Assembly: GCA_965222015.1 (NCBI GenBank) | Contig: CBDCTL010000024.1 | Location: 1,674,001-1,738,000, forward strand | Origin: JANQPX01 sp965222015 | GTDB lineage: Bacteria; Pseudomonadota; Alphaproteobacteria; Geminicoccales; Geminicoccaceae | Length of the DNA: 64,000 nucleotides | Direction: 5' to 3' | Part shown: piece by piece, positions 1-8,282 of the stretch | How positions within the stretch are numbered: the first letter of the stretch is position 1 | Layout of the letters: each line of letters starts with the position of its first letter | Made by a program: the position numbers and the translations under genes | Notes under the pieces: generated by a model | The model's input: the letters and a program-made list of their open reading frames with translations, nothing else | Told to the model about the DNA's origin: nothing | The model's database searches: none

Positions 1-124
1 ACGAGCGACAGCCATGGACGTCGCCGCAGCACCCCGCCCTGGCTGACCCGAAGCAGCAGCTGAGGCCCGAGGCCCTCCCGCCCCGTCTGTGCTATCTTCC
101 CAGCCTGGAGCAGGGGAGGTTGGC

Positions 125-580
125 ATGGGTGATTTGACACTGGATGCCGTCGCCAAGGGCGGCATCGAGGGACTGATCGAGGTGATCCACCAGGGCTTCG
201 ATGCCGTTCCGTATCCGCCCGGCGTGGAACCTTTTCGACCGGTGCCCTTCGCCTTCGCCCTGCGCAACGACCAGGGCGGGATCGAAGGCGCCGTCACCGG
301 TCGTTCGGTCTGGGACTGGCTGTATGTCCACTACCTCTGGGTCAACGATCGGTGGCAGGGCCGCGGCGAGGGCACGCGCCTGATGAGGGCGGCGGAAGCG
401 CAAGCCGAAAAGCGAGGCTGCATCGGGGTCTGGCTCAGCACCTACAGCTTTCAGGCTTCCGCTTTCTACGAGAAGCTCGGCTACCTGGAATGCGGTCGCA
501 TCGACGATTTTCCAAACGGCCATACCCACTTTTTCTACCAGAAACGCCTGACGCCGGAGCCAGGTGACGACAAAGTCTAG
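125..580 (+). CDS. GNAT family N-acetyltransferase
   Basis: A 151-residue protein with a GNAT fold signature. The acetyl-CoA loop reads RWQGRGEGTRLM near the middle, followed by a helix with AEAQAEKRG and the C-terminal FYEKLGYLECGRI strand-helix typical of the family. GNAT enzymes move an acetyl group from acetyl-CoA to an amine; the substrate cannot be read from sequence. The ATG at 125 is preceded by GGGGAGG at 113-119 with 5-nt spacing, so it is preferred over the ATG at 89, which has no ribosome-binding site. It stands alone, about 90 bp ahead of an ABC transporter cluster on the same strand. Confidence 0.85.
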   Translation: MGDLTLDAVAKGGIEGLIEVIHQGFDAVPYPPGVEPFRPVPFAFALRNDQGGIEGAVTGRSVWDWLYVHYLWVNDRWQGRGEGTRLMRAAEAQAEKRGCIGVWLSTYSFQASAFYEKLGYLECGRIDDFPNGHTHFFYQKRLTPEPGDDKV

Positions 581-666
581 GCTCCGGGACCCGCCTGGTT
601 GCCGTGTGTGCATTTTCGGCATTATCATCATGGCAGAACCGGGAAATCAAAAAGGGAGGCTCGACC

Positions 667-1902
667 ATGAGCAGAAAACAGCATTGGCTTGCCGGCGCTG
701 CGGCGACGGCGCTTTGTCTCGGCATGGCGACCGCGGCAATGGGCGCCGAAGTCCGTGTGATCGTCTCGCACTACAGCGATCAGACCGCCCCCATCTTCGA
801 AGCCATGGCCGAGGAGTTCGAGGCGGCCAATCCGGACATCGACATCGTCATCGAGGACGTCGCCTGGGCCAATCTGCAGCAGCGCCTGACCACCGACATC
901 GCCGGCGGCACCGCCCCCGACATCTCGATCATCGGCACGAGATGGCTGGTCGACTTCGTCGAGAACGACATCGTCGAGCCGCTGAGCTCCTATATGGACG
1001 ACGAGTTCAAGGGCCGCTTCATCGAGACCTTCATGGGCCCGTCGACCATCGACGGCGAGATCTACGGCCTGCCGGTCGCCGCCTCCGCCCGCGCCATGTA
1101 CTACAACAAGGGGCTCCTGGAGCAGGCCGGGATCAGTGAGCCGCCCGCGACCTGGGACGAGCTGGAGGCCGCTGCGGAAAAGGTCTCGGCGCTCGGCGAC
1201 GACATCCACGGCTTCGGCCTCCAGGGCGGTGGCGACACCGAAACCGACGCCTATTGGTACTACGCGCTCTGGACCCATGGCGGCGACATCCTGACCGAAG
1301 ACGGCCAGAGCGGCATCGCCAGCGACGCGGCGATCGCCGCCACCAATCGCTACAAGGGGTTGATCGACGCGGGCCTCACCCAGCCGGGCGTGACCAACTA
1401 CAACCGCCAGGACGTCGAGAGCATGCTGAAGCAGGGCAAGGTCGGCATGATCCTGTCCGGCCCCTGGCTCAGAGGTCAGATGAAGGAGGAAGCCCCCGAC
1501 GTCGACTACGGGATATCAGCGATCCCGCAGGATGCCGCCCAGGCGACCTACGGCGTCACCGACAGCATCGTCATGTTCGCCGACAGCGAGGTGAAGGAGG
1601 AGGCCTGGAAGTTCCTCGCGGAAACCGCGTTCACCGAGAAATGGCGCGCCGAGTTCAGCCAGAAGGAGGGTTTCCTTCCGGTCTTCACCTCGGTCGCGGA
1701 GAACGAGCACTTCGCGGGCGATCCCGAGCTGAAGGCGTTCACCGACATGCTGCCCTATGCCAAGTTCGCGCCGCTGATCGCCAATTGGCAGGAGATCGCG
1801 GACAGCACCAAGGCCGCTCTGCAGCAGGTCTACACCGGCGACGCCGAGGTCGAGGCCGCCATGCAGGCCGGCGCCGACAAGATCAACGGCATTTTGAACT
1901 GA
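667..1902 (+). CDS. ABC transporter extracellular sugar-binding protein (family 1)
   Basis: A 411-residue periplasmic solute-binding protein of the carbohydrate (MalE/UgpB-like) class. Residues 1-27 form a signal peptide with a cut after AMGA. The body shows family-1 traits: an early EFEAANPDI, the GTAPDISI segment, YYNKGLLEQAGI, TWDELEAAAEKV and a GKVGMILSGPW hinge region. The ATG at 667 follows an AAAGGGAGG ribosome-binding site. Two permease genes follow on the same strand, so it should deliver a sugar or polyol to that channel. The substrate is unknown, and no ATPase gene is next to it. Confidence 0.92.
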   Translation: MSRKQHWLAGAAATALCLGMATAAMGAEVRVIVSHYSDQTAPIFEAMAEEFEAANPDIDIVIEDVAWANLQQRLTTDIAGGTAPDISIIGTRWLVDFVENDIVEPLSSYMDDEFKGRFIETFMGPSTIDGEIYGLPVAASARAMYYNKGLLEQAGISEPPATWDELEAAAEKVSALGDDIHGFGLQGGGDTETDAYWYYALWTHGGDILTEDGQSGIASDAAIAATNRYKGLIDAGLTQPGVTNYNRQDVESMLKQGKVGMILSGPWLRGQMKEEAPDVDYGISAIPQDAAQATYGVTDSIVMFADSEVKEEAWKFLAETAFTEKWRAEFSQKEGFLPVFTSVAENEHFAGDPELKAFTDMLPYAKFAPLIANWQEIADSTKAALQQVYTGDAEVEAAMQAGADKINGILN

Positions 1903-1972
1903 GGGGTGGCATGGCCACCTCATCGACTTGCCATGGCCAGGTTTGGGGAGCGCTTCGGCGTTCCCCCCTTCT

Positions 1973-2074
1973 CGTCATTGCCGGGCTTGACCCGGCAATC
2001 CATGGCCGTGCCAGGTTGCGCAGCGTCGTCGCCTGGCTGAGAAGTGGATGCCCGGGTCGAGCCCGGTCATGACG
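1973..2074. repeat. REP-like palindromic intergenic repeat
   Basis: The left arm, starting CGTCATTGCCGGGCTTGACC, and the right arm, ending in GGTCATGACG, are near-perfect inverted repeats of about 30 bp (1973-2002 and 2045-2074) around a 42-bp spacer. The CGTCAT and CCGGGCTTGACCCGG-type core resembles extragenic palindromes common in alphaproteobacterial genomes. It lies between the binding-protein gene and the first permease, where such a hairpin could lower downstream transcription or protect the upstream mRNA. That role is inferred. Confidence 0.8.
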
Positions 2075-2171
2075 CCGTGATGAGGCGCATTCACCAGATG
2101 TCGATGCGATGCCGCGGACCGGGCACCATCGTGCCCGGCCTCCCCTTCCCCTCCAAGCCGGGTCCCGCCAG

Positions 2172-3050
2172 GTGAACGCCCGAGGCCGCGCCGGCCTCAT
2201 GATTCTGCCGAGCCTGCTGCTCGCGTTTTGGATCATCGGCTATCCGATCTACGACGTGGTCATGGCCGCGGTCCACGAGGTCAACCGCTTCGGCAAGCTT
2301 CGGGATTTCGTCGGGACAGGCAACTTCCAGACGCTCGCCGCCGATCCGATCTTCTGGGCTTCCCTTTGGCGGACGCTGATCTGGACCGTGGGCGTGGTCG
2401 GCGGCACGCTCATCCTGTCCCTGCCGATCGCGCTCATCCTGAACGATGATTTCCACGGCCGCGGGCTGATGCGCGTGATCATCATGCTGCCCTGGGCCGT
2501 CTCCCTCACCATGACCGCGATCGTCTGGAAATGGTCCCTCCACGGCCAATATGGCATGGTCAACGAGACGCTGCAGGATCTCGGCATACTCGCACGACCG
2601 GTCGAATGGCTGGCGACCGCCGGCATCGCCTTTCCGGTCGAGATTCTGGTCGGCATCCTGGTCTCGATCCCGTTCACGACGACGGTGTTCCTGGGCGGTC
2701 TCTCGTCGCTTCCGGGCGAGATCTACGAGGCGGCCAGGATCGACGGCGCCAATTCCTGGCAGCGCTTCACTCACCTGACCATGCCGCTGCTCAAGAGCTT
2801 CTTCAACATCGCGCTCGTCCTGAACGTCATCCACGTGTTCAACTCGTTTCCGATCATCTGGGTGATGACCAAGGGCGATCCCGCCAACGGCACCGACATT
2901 CTTGTTACCTATCTCTACAAGCTCGCCTTCCAATATGGCCGGATCGGCGACGCCGCCGCCATGTCGCTGATCATGTTCGCCATCCTGCTGGCCTTCACCG
3001 TCGTCTACGCGCGCATGCAGATGCGCTCGGAGGAATCGATCCGTGGCTAA
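2172..3050 (+). CDS. ABC transporter permease, MalF/UgpA type
   Basis: An inner-membrane permease of the carbohydrate ABC family (about 292 residues from the chosen start) with six predicted membrane segments. The ATPase-contacting EAA loop reads EAARIDGANSWQRFTHLTMP. The reading frame is open back to an ATG at 2109, but that extra stretch is arginine/proline-rich and unlike a permease. The GTG at 2172, just before the first membrane segment (ILPSLLLAFWIIGYPIYD), fits the family better. Neither start has a clear ribosome-binding site. It forms a heterodimer with the next gene, which it overlaps by 8 bp. Confidence 0.88.
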   Translation: MNARGRAGLMILPSLLLAFWIIGYPIYDVVMAAVHEVNRFGKLRDFVGTGNFQTLAADPIFWASLWRTLIWTVGVVGGTLILSLPIALILNDDFHGRGLMRVIIMLPWAVSLTMTAIVWKWSLHGQYGMVNETLQDLGILARPVEWLATAGIAFPVEILVGILVSIPFTTTVFLGGLSSLPGEIYEAARIDGANSWQRFTHLTMPLLKSFFNIALVLNVIHVFNSFPIIWVMTKGDPANGTDILVTYLYKLAFQYGRIGDAAAMSLIMFAILLAFTVVYARMQMRSEESIRG

Positions 3051-3870
3051 ATGGAAGAAATCGATCCTCTACTGGCTGGTCCTCTCGCCGCTCCTGCTGG
3101 TGATCCTGTTTCCCTACGCCGTGATGCTCTCGACGGCGCTCAAGCCGAGATCGGAAATCTTCGTGTTCGATCCGACCTGGTGGCCGACCGAGCTGGCCTG
3201 GTCGAATTTCGCCGACATGTGGCGGACGATCGGCTTCGGAAAGGCGCTGGTGAACAGCCTGATCGTGAGCGGCAGCTCGGTCCTGCTGGTCCTCCTCGTG
3301 GCGATCCCCGCGGGCTACGCGACGGCGCGCTTTCACTTCAGAGGCCAGCCCGCCTATCGCCAGTTCCTGCTGATCACCCAGATGCTCTCGCCGATCGTCC
3401 TGATCATCGGCATCTTCCGGATGATGGCGGCGCTCGGCTTCGTCGATCAGCCGATCGCGCTGATCCTCGCCTACGGCGCCTTCAACATGGCCTTCGCCAC
3501 CTGGATGCTGCAGAGTTTCTTCGAGACGATCCCGCGCGAGATCGAGGAATCGGCGTGGATCGACGGCGCCACCTGGCTGCAGAGCCTCCGCCTGATCTTC
3601 CTGCCGATGGCGCTGCCGGCGCTCGCGGTCACCGCGATCCTGACCTTCGTCAACACCTGGAACGAGTTCGTCCTGGCCCTGTCACTTCTGCGCAGCCAGG
3701 ACAGCTACACCCTGACGCTTCGGATCTATGCCCTGGTGGGCGGCGCCTACAGGGTGAACTGGGAGCATGTCATGGCCGCGACCCTGCTCGCCACCGTTCC
3801 GGTCGCCATCGTGTTCGCCTGGATGCAGCGCTACATGGTCAAGGGCCTGTCGCTCGGCAGCGTGAAGTAG
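3043..3870 (+). CDS. ABC transporter permease, MalG/UgpE type
   Basis: A 275-residue second permease of the same importer with six membrane segments. Its EAA loop reads EIEESAWIDGATWLQSLRLI, followed by the LPMALPAL helix usual in MalG proteins. It starts with GTG at 3043, inside the end of the preceding permease, with GGAGGA at 3029-3034 as ribosome-binding site; the overlap indicates translational coupling. No ATP-binding gene follows, since the next gene is a methyltransferase. The importer must borrow an ATPase encoded elsewhere, as happens for some CUT1 systems. Confidence 0.92.
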   Translation: MAKWKKSILYWLVLSPLLLVILFPYAVMLSTALKPRSEIFVFDPTWWPTELAWSNFADMWRTIGFGKALVNSLIVSGSSVLLVLLVAIPAGYATARFHFRGQPAYRQFLLITQMLSPIVLIIGIFRMMAALGFVDQPIALILAYGAFNMAFATWMLQSFFETIPREIEESAWIDGATWLQSLRLIFLPMALPALAVTAILTFVNTWNEFVLALSLLRSQDSYTLTLRIYALVGGAYRVNWEHVMAATLLATVPVAIVFAWMQRYMVKGLSLGSVK

Positions 3871-4009
3871 GTCACAGTTCCGTTTTCCAGCCGGCCTTAT
3901 GGTGGCGCTGCTTCCAAGAGACGAAAACGCGATCGACGACGTTGCCGACAAGACTGCCGATGGGATTGCGAAGAACAACGGATCGAAACACCGAACCATC
4001 GAGGGACGC

Positions 4010-4849
4010 ATGAACCGGCCACTGGAAAGAAAAGTCGCCACTCACTACGGGAAGGAGGGCCTGCTCGAGACCATTCTCGACGGGCTGAGGCGTGCAGGCG
4101 CCGATCCGGCTGCGCCCTCGATCGAGGATCTGGCTCCGGTCGACGAGTTTCACACCGCCGGCAGGACGACGACGCTCGAAGCCCTTTCGATGACGCCGAT
4201 CGCGGCGGGCATGCATGTTCTCGACGCAGGCTCCGGCCTCGGCGGTACCGCGCGCTGCCTCGCGCATGAGCGGGGCTGCCGGGTCACCGGCCTCGACCTC
4301 ACCCCTGCCTATGTCGATGTCGCCCGGGCGCTGACCGAGCGGACCGGCCTAGGCGATCACTGCGACTTTCGAGTGGGCAGCGTGCTCGACATGCCGTTCG
4401 AGGCCAGCGCCTTCGACGCCGCCGTCACCTTTCATGTCGCCATGAACATCGAGGACCGCGCAGGCTTCTACGGCGAGATCGCCCGTGTCCTGAAACCCGG
4501 CGCGCCGTTTTGCCTGTTCGACGTGATGCAGGGGCCGGTCGAGGGCATGCACTATCCGGTCCCCTGGGCGGAGACCGAAGAGACCAGTTTCCTCGAAACG
4601 CCGGAAGCGACCTCCGGTCTGCTGGCTGCCGCCGGTTTCGACGTGGTCGAACGGAGGAGCCTCAAGACCTTCGCCATCGATTTCTTCAGGCAGGCCTTCG
4701 CCAGGGCCGCGGAGCAGGACGGGCCGCCGCCGCTGGGCCTGCACCTCCTGACCGGCGCCAACGCGCCCGAAAAATTCGCCAACTACGCCAAGGGCCTGGA
4801 CGAGGACCGGATCGATCCGGTGATCGTCGTCGCGAATCGCAGTCGCTGA
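4010..4849 (+). CDS. class I SAM-dependent methyltransferase
   Basis: A 279-residue methyltransferase with a Rossmann fold. Motif I is HVLDAGSGLGGTARCLA, motif II VTGLDLTPAYVDVA, and post-motif signals include DMPFEASAFDAAVTFHVAMNIED and ARVLKPGAPFCLFD. These resemble sarcosine/dimethylglycine- and sterol-type small-molecule methyltransferases; the acceptor is not identifiable. The ATG at 4010 is preceded by GAGGG at 4001-4005. The frame is open upstream to 3899, but those residues do not look like a domain. It is 139 bp from the permease and may be a separate unit. Confidence 0.85.
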   Translation: MNRPLERKVATHYGKEGLLETILDGLRRAGADPAAPSIEDLAPVDEFHTAGRTTTLEALSMTPIAAGMHVLDAGSGLGGTARCLAHERGCRVTGLDLTPAYVDVARALTERTGLGDHCDFRVGSVLDMPFEASAFDAAVTFHVAMNIEDRAGFYGEIARVLKPGAPFCLFDVMQGPVEGMHYPVPWAETEETSFLETPEATSGLLAAAGFDVVERRSLKTFAIDFFRQAFARAAEQDGPPPLGLHLLTGANAPEKFANYAKGLDEDRIDPVIVVANRSR

Positions 4850-4940
4850 CCTGCATCCGGTCGGTGGCGCCGGGTGATGCCATCGAAGCGTGACGGGGCC
4901 GCGAAAACGGCTCCAGCAGGGACGGATCCGAGAAAACGTG

Positions 4941-4965
4941 GGAACGTTCCGTGACCTTGGCTGTT
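4941..4965 (+). promoter_or_regulatory. possible EcfG (general stress) promoter
   Basis: GGAAC at 4941-4945 and TGTT at 4962-4965 are separated by 16 nt, matching the alphaproteobacterial EcfG consensus GGAAC-N16/17-CGTT except for one base in the -10 element. It lies about 40 bp upstream of the small lipoprotein at 5002. Short matches like this occur by chance, so this is a candidate only. Confidence 0.4.
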
Positions 4966-5001
4966 AGCAGAATGTTGGATAACCAAAAAAGGACAGCTTC
5001 G

Positions 5002-5190
5002 ATGATCGTCGATGCCATGAGAAAACTTCTCGTGATCCTGGCCGTCGGCCTCTTCATGGGCGGCCTCGCCGCCTGTGACAGCGAGGGCCCGGCGGAGCAG
5101 GCGGGTGAAGCGGTCGACAACGCCGTCGACGAGGCCGGCGAGGCCGCGGAAGAGGCGGGTGACGCCGTCGAAGACGCGACCACCAACTGA
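5002..5190 (+). CDS. small entericidin-like lipoprotein
   Basis: A 62-residue peptide with a lipoprotein signal (MRKLLVILAVGLFMGGLAAC) whose lipobox GLAAC puts the acylated cysteine at residue 25. The mature part is only about 38 residues, acidic and repetitive (EQAGEAVDNAVDEAGEAAEE), and should form an amphipathic helix. Size and layout resemble the entericidin/YtxH-like small envelope lipoproteins often induced by stress; the exact family is uncertain. The ATG at 5002 is chosen because AAGGAC lies 7 nt upstream. A possible EcfG promoter precedes it. Confidence 0.7.
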   Translation: MIVDAMRKLLVILAVGLFMGGLAACDSEGPAEQAGEAVDNAVDEAGEAAEEAGDAVEDATTN

Positions 5191-5340
5191 TGTCGTCCGA
5201 GGGGGCGGTCTTGCCGCGCGCGGCCGTGACGGCGGCGTTGCGCTGATCTTTCCGGATCGTCGAGCTCATCGGCCTCGCCCCCTGGCCGGGGCTCGACGGC
5301 GGACCGTTGCGCCGGTCCGCGCCGTTGGCCATGATGCCGG

Positions 5341-6474
5341 CTGCAGCGGTGCCCTGCAGCACGGAGAGATGGTATTCCCACATCGATCGATCGCTGGCGG
5401 CGCGGTCTTGATCGCGCCCTTCGCGCGACCGCGAGATCGGCCTCGCGCACGGCGCGGCGCGGCACGATTGTCCTGCAGAGCTATCGCGGTTACGGCTCCA
5501 AGTCGCGGCTTCGCCTCATGGGCAGGGTCTTTCGGGAACCGCTGAGCAGCGAGCCCGACGGCGAGGGGCTGTTAAGCAATCTTCGGGTCGTCACGCGGCT
5601 GATGCGACGCTGGGGGGTCGAAGGGGCTTCGCTGACGGCGCGTTTCGGTGACGCCGAAGCCGACACCAGCACCGACCGCGACGGCTATTTCCGTATCGAT
5701 CTCGACCTGCCGTCGCCGCCGTCACCCGGCCAGCTCTGGCATCAGGTCGCGATCACCATGTCGTCGCCGGTCCCGATCGAGTCCACCGGCGACGTCTTCG
5801 TGCCCTGTGATCGCTGCCGGTTCGCGGTGATCAGCGACATCGACGACACGGTGATGTACACGGGCGTCGCGAACAAGGCGATGATGATGTGGCGTCTGTT
5901 CGTGCAGCGCGCCGAAAGCCGGACCGCCTTTCCGGGCATGGCGTCCTTCCTGCGCGCGCTGCATCGGGGCCGCTCGGCCGATCAGGCGAACCCGATGTTC
6001 TACGTCTCAAGGGCGCCCTGGGCGATTTACGGCGTGCTCGACCGCTTCTTCAACATGCACGAGATTCCGAGCGGCCCGATCCTGTTTCTGCGGGAGTGGG
6101 GGCTGACCCTGCAGCATCCGCTGCCGAGGCGTGACAAGGAACACAAGCGCGACGTCATTCGCGAGATCATCGACCACTATGGCGAGGCGCCGTTCATCCT
6201 GATCGGCGACAGCGGCCAGCACGACCCCGAGCTCTACGCCGACATCGTGCGGCGCTATCCGAGCCGCGTTCTCGCCATCTATATCCGGGACGTCAGCCGC
6301 AGTGCGAAACGGGACCGGTCGATCGAGCGTCTGGCAGCCGACGTGACCGCCGCCGGCAGCGCGCTCGTGCTCGCCGACGACACCATGGCGATGGCGAAGC
6401 ATGCTGCGGGGGAGGGGCTGATCGCCGAGAGCGCCCTTGCCGAGATCGAAGGCGAGATCGCGTCGGCGTCCTGA
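5341..6474 (+). CDS. APP1-type (DUF2183) phosphatase domain protein, start unresolved
   Basis: The catalytic part carries the HAD-like DxDxT motif in AVISDIDDTVMYTG, then YVSRAPWAIYGVLDRFF and FILIGDSGQHDPELYADIV, which identify the phosphatidate-phosphatase APP1 catalytic domain (DUF2183). The first canonical ATG in frame is at 5518. However, the family's conserved N-terminal segment (IVLQSYRGYGSKSRLRL) is encoded immediately before it in the same frame. That frame is open back to a stop at 5332-5334 but has no ATG, GTG or TTG; only CTG (5341) and ATT (5374) are available. An ATG at 5369 is in another frame and would join this gene if the (ATCG)3 tract at 5382-5393 had one more unit. Likely a lipid or polar head-group phosphatase; the function is inferred from the family. 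Confidence 0.82.
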   Translation: MQRCPAARRDGIPTSIDRWRRGLDRALRATARSASRTARRGTIVLQSYRGYGSKSRLRLMGRVFREPLSSEPDGEGLLSNLRVVTRLMRRWGVEGASLTARFGDAEADTSTDRDGYFRIDLDLPSPPSPGQLWHQVAITMSSPVPIESTGDVFVPCDRCRFAVISDIDDTVMYTGVANKAMMMWRLFVQRAESRTAFPGMASFLRALHRGRSADQANPMFYVSRAPWAIYGVLDRFFNMHEIPSGPILFLREWGLTLQHPLPRRDKEHKRDVIREIIDHYGEAPFILIGDSGQHDPELYADIVRRYPSRVLAIYIRDVSRSAKRDRSIERLAADVTAAGSALVLADDTMAMAKHAAGEGLIAESALAEIEGEIASAS

Positions 6475-6575
6475 CTCCGAGTCCCGTCTCTGGCCTTTGT
6501 GTTGCAACTCGGATAAAAACCAGGCGGATTTGCCGAAATGGCGGTGGTTTTCCAGCACCGCCAGGAGCCCGATCG

Positions 6576-7703
6576 ATGAACACCGCGCGCGACAGCCTGT
6601 TTCCGACGAGTCCGGCGGCCGACGGCCGGACGGCCGCCGAGCGCGGCGGCATCCTTCCAGGTCAGGATCTCGAGCGTCTGATCGAGACCGGGCGCGACAT
6701 TCGCACCTCCCGGCCGATCGAGCCCGGCCAGATCCAGCCGGCATCGCTCGACCTGCGGCTGGGCCGCCGCGCCTTTCGCGTGCGCGCGAGCTTTCTTCCG
6801 GGCGCCGGGGCGACGGTCCGGCAGAAAATCGACCAGCTCGCCATGCACGCCTTCGAGCTCGGAGACGAAGGGGCCTTGCTGGAGAAGGGCTGTGTCTACA
6901 TCGTCGAGCTGGTCGAAAGCCTGGCCCTGGACGACGGCATGACCGCCATCGCCAATCCGAAGAGCTCGATTGGCCGGATCGACGTGTTCACCCGCCTGAT
7001 CACGGACCATGGCACGTCTTTCGACAAGGTGCGGCCCCGGTATAGGGGCCCGCTCTACGCCGAAATTTCACCGCGCACCTTCAGTATTCTGGTGCGGGAG
7101 GGCGACCGGCTGAACCAGATCCGGCTGAAGCGCGAGGGTGTGCCTTCCGGCGGAGGACTGCTTCGGGACGACGACGAAACCCACGGGCCGGGCGTCCCCG
7201 TCACGGTCGATCTTGCGGGAAACGGCGAGAAGGACGCGATCGTCGGCTACCGCGCCCGAAAGCACGCCGGTTTGATCGATCTCCGCAAGCTCGGCCACTA
7301 CCAGCCTACGGATTTCTGGCACCCGCTGCGCGCGAGGCAGGATCGCACGCTGGTCCTCGACCCGGACGAGTTCTACATCCTCGCCTCCAAGGAAGAGGTG
7401 CGGGTGCCGCCGGACCAGGCGGCGGAAATGCTCGCCTACGACACCGCGATCGGCGAGTTTCGCGTGCACTATGCGGGCTTTTTCGATCCCGGTTTCGGCG
7501 ATGGCGAAGCGGCCGGCACCCGCGCGGTCCTGGAAGTCCGCTCCCACGAAGTCCCCTTCGTTCTCGAGGACGGCCAGCGGGTCGGCCGGCTGATCTACGA
7601 AGAACTCGCGGACCGGCCGGTGCAGCTCTACGGTGCCGGCATCGGCTCGAACTACCAGCGTCAGGGTCTCCGCCTGTCGAAGCATTTTGCCCTCGACCTA
7701 TAG
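6576..7703 (+). CDS. dcd: 2'-deoxycytidine 5'-triphosphate deaminase (two-module alphaproteobacterial form)
   Basis: A 375-residue protein of the dUTPase/dCTP-deaminase superfamily. It deaminates dCTP to dUTP for thymidylate synthesis in the cytosol. The N-terminal module contains GQIQPASLDLRLG and IANPKSSIGRIDVFTRLITD, the hallmark substrate-binding segments. The second half repeats the fold (FYILASKEEVRVPPDQAAEM, HYAGFFDPGFG), giving the double-length version seen in alphaproteobacteria rather than the roughly 190-residue enterobacterial enzyme. The ATG at 6576 follows CAGGAG. It is convergent with the response-regulator gene downstream. Confidence 0.9.
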   Translation: MNTARDSLFPTSPAADGRTAAERGGILPGQDLERLIETGRDIRTSRPIEPGQIQPASLDLRLGRRAFRVRASFLPGAGATVRQKIDQLAMHAFELGDEGALLEKGCVYIVELVESLALDDGMTAIANPKSSIGRIDVFTRLITDHGTSFDKVRPRYRGPLYAEISPRTFSILVREGDRLNQIRLKREGVPSGGGLLRDDDETHGPGVPVTVDLAGNGEKDAIVGYRARKHAGLIDLRKLGHYQPTDFWHPLRARQDRTLVLDPDEFYILASKEEVRVPPDQAAEMLAYDTAIGEFRVHYAGFFDPGFGDGEAAGTRAVLEVRSHEVPFVLEDGQRVGRLIYEELADRPVQLYGAGIGSNYQRQGLRLSKHFALDL

Positions 7704-7829
7704 AGCCTCTTTCGACGCTGACCTCATTGGACAGGAAAAATTTTCGGGACCGATCGCCTGCCCTCACCCGGACACGAGGGCCTGTGGTGTCAAAGGAGGA
7801 GACAGGCGGCGTATGACCAGGAAAGGGGA

Positions 7830-8282
7830 TCAGTCACGGGCGAGGATGGCGATTTCCATCCAGTACTCCTTGAGACGCTGCATCGCGGCCATGAATCCGG
7901 GCCAGTCCAGGGGTTTCTGGATGTAGGTGCTGGCGCCCATCATGTAGCAGTCCTTGACGTCGCGTTCGTCGTTGGAGTTGGTCATGATCAGGACGGGAAT
8001 GGTCTTGAGGGAATCGTCGTTCTTGATCTCCTGCAGCACCTGCCGGCCGTCGACTCCGGGCATGTTCAGATCAAGCAGGATGATACCCGGTCTCGGCGCG
8101 CTGGAAGGATCGCTGTATCGGCCCTGCCGAAACAGATATTCGAGAGCTTCCTCGCCATCCTCGCAGCGATAGATCGGGTTCTTGAGCGCTTCGCCCCTCT
8201 TCAGGGCCCGAATGGTGACGTCGTAGTCGTCGTCACTGTCGTCGACGATCAGCATCGCCTGCGGCGAACCATTCAGCATCAT
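7830..8282 (-). CDS. single-domain response regulator (CheY/Rcp1-like)
   Basis: A 150-residue protein made of a receiver domain alone. The acidic pocket is VDDSDDD near residue 14, the phospho-acceptor is Asp71 in LLDLNMPGVDG, and the conserved lysine lies in YIQKPLDW. The long LEYLFRQGRYSD insert is typical of Rcp1-type regulators that partner bacteriophytochrome-like kinases. There is no output domain, so it probably passes the signal to another protein. Its ATG overlaps the stop codon of the kinase gene (ATGA), so the two are translationally coupled and likely form one signalling pair. Confidence 0.92.
   Translation of the reverse strand: MMLNGSPQAMLIVDDSDDDYDVTIRALKRGEALKNPIYRCEDGEEALEYLFRQGRYSDPSSAPRPGIILLDLNMPGVDGRQVLQEIKNDDSLKTIPVLIMTNSNDERDVKDCYMMGASTYIQKPLDWPGFMAAMQRLKEYWMEIAILARD

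Noticed and set aside
5075..5545. Open frame running from the small lipoprotein into the phosphatase gene
   Set aside because: Arg-rich and without domain; only its ATG at 5369 is of interest for the phosphatase start.
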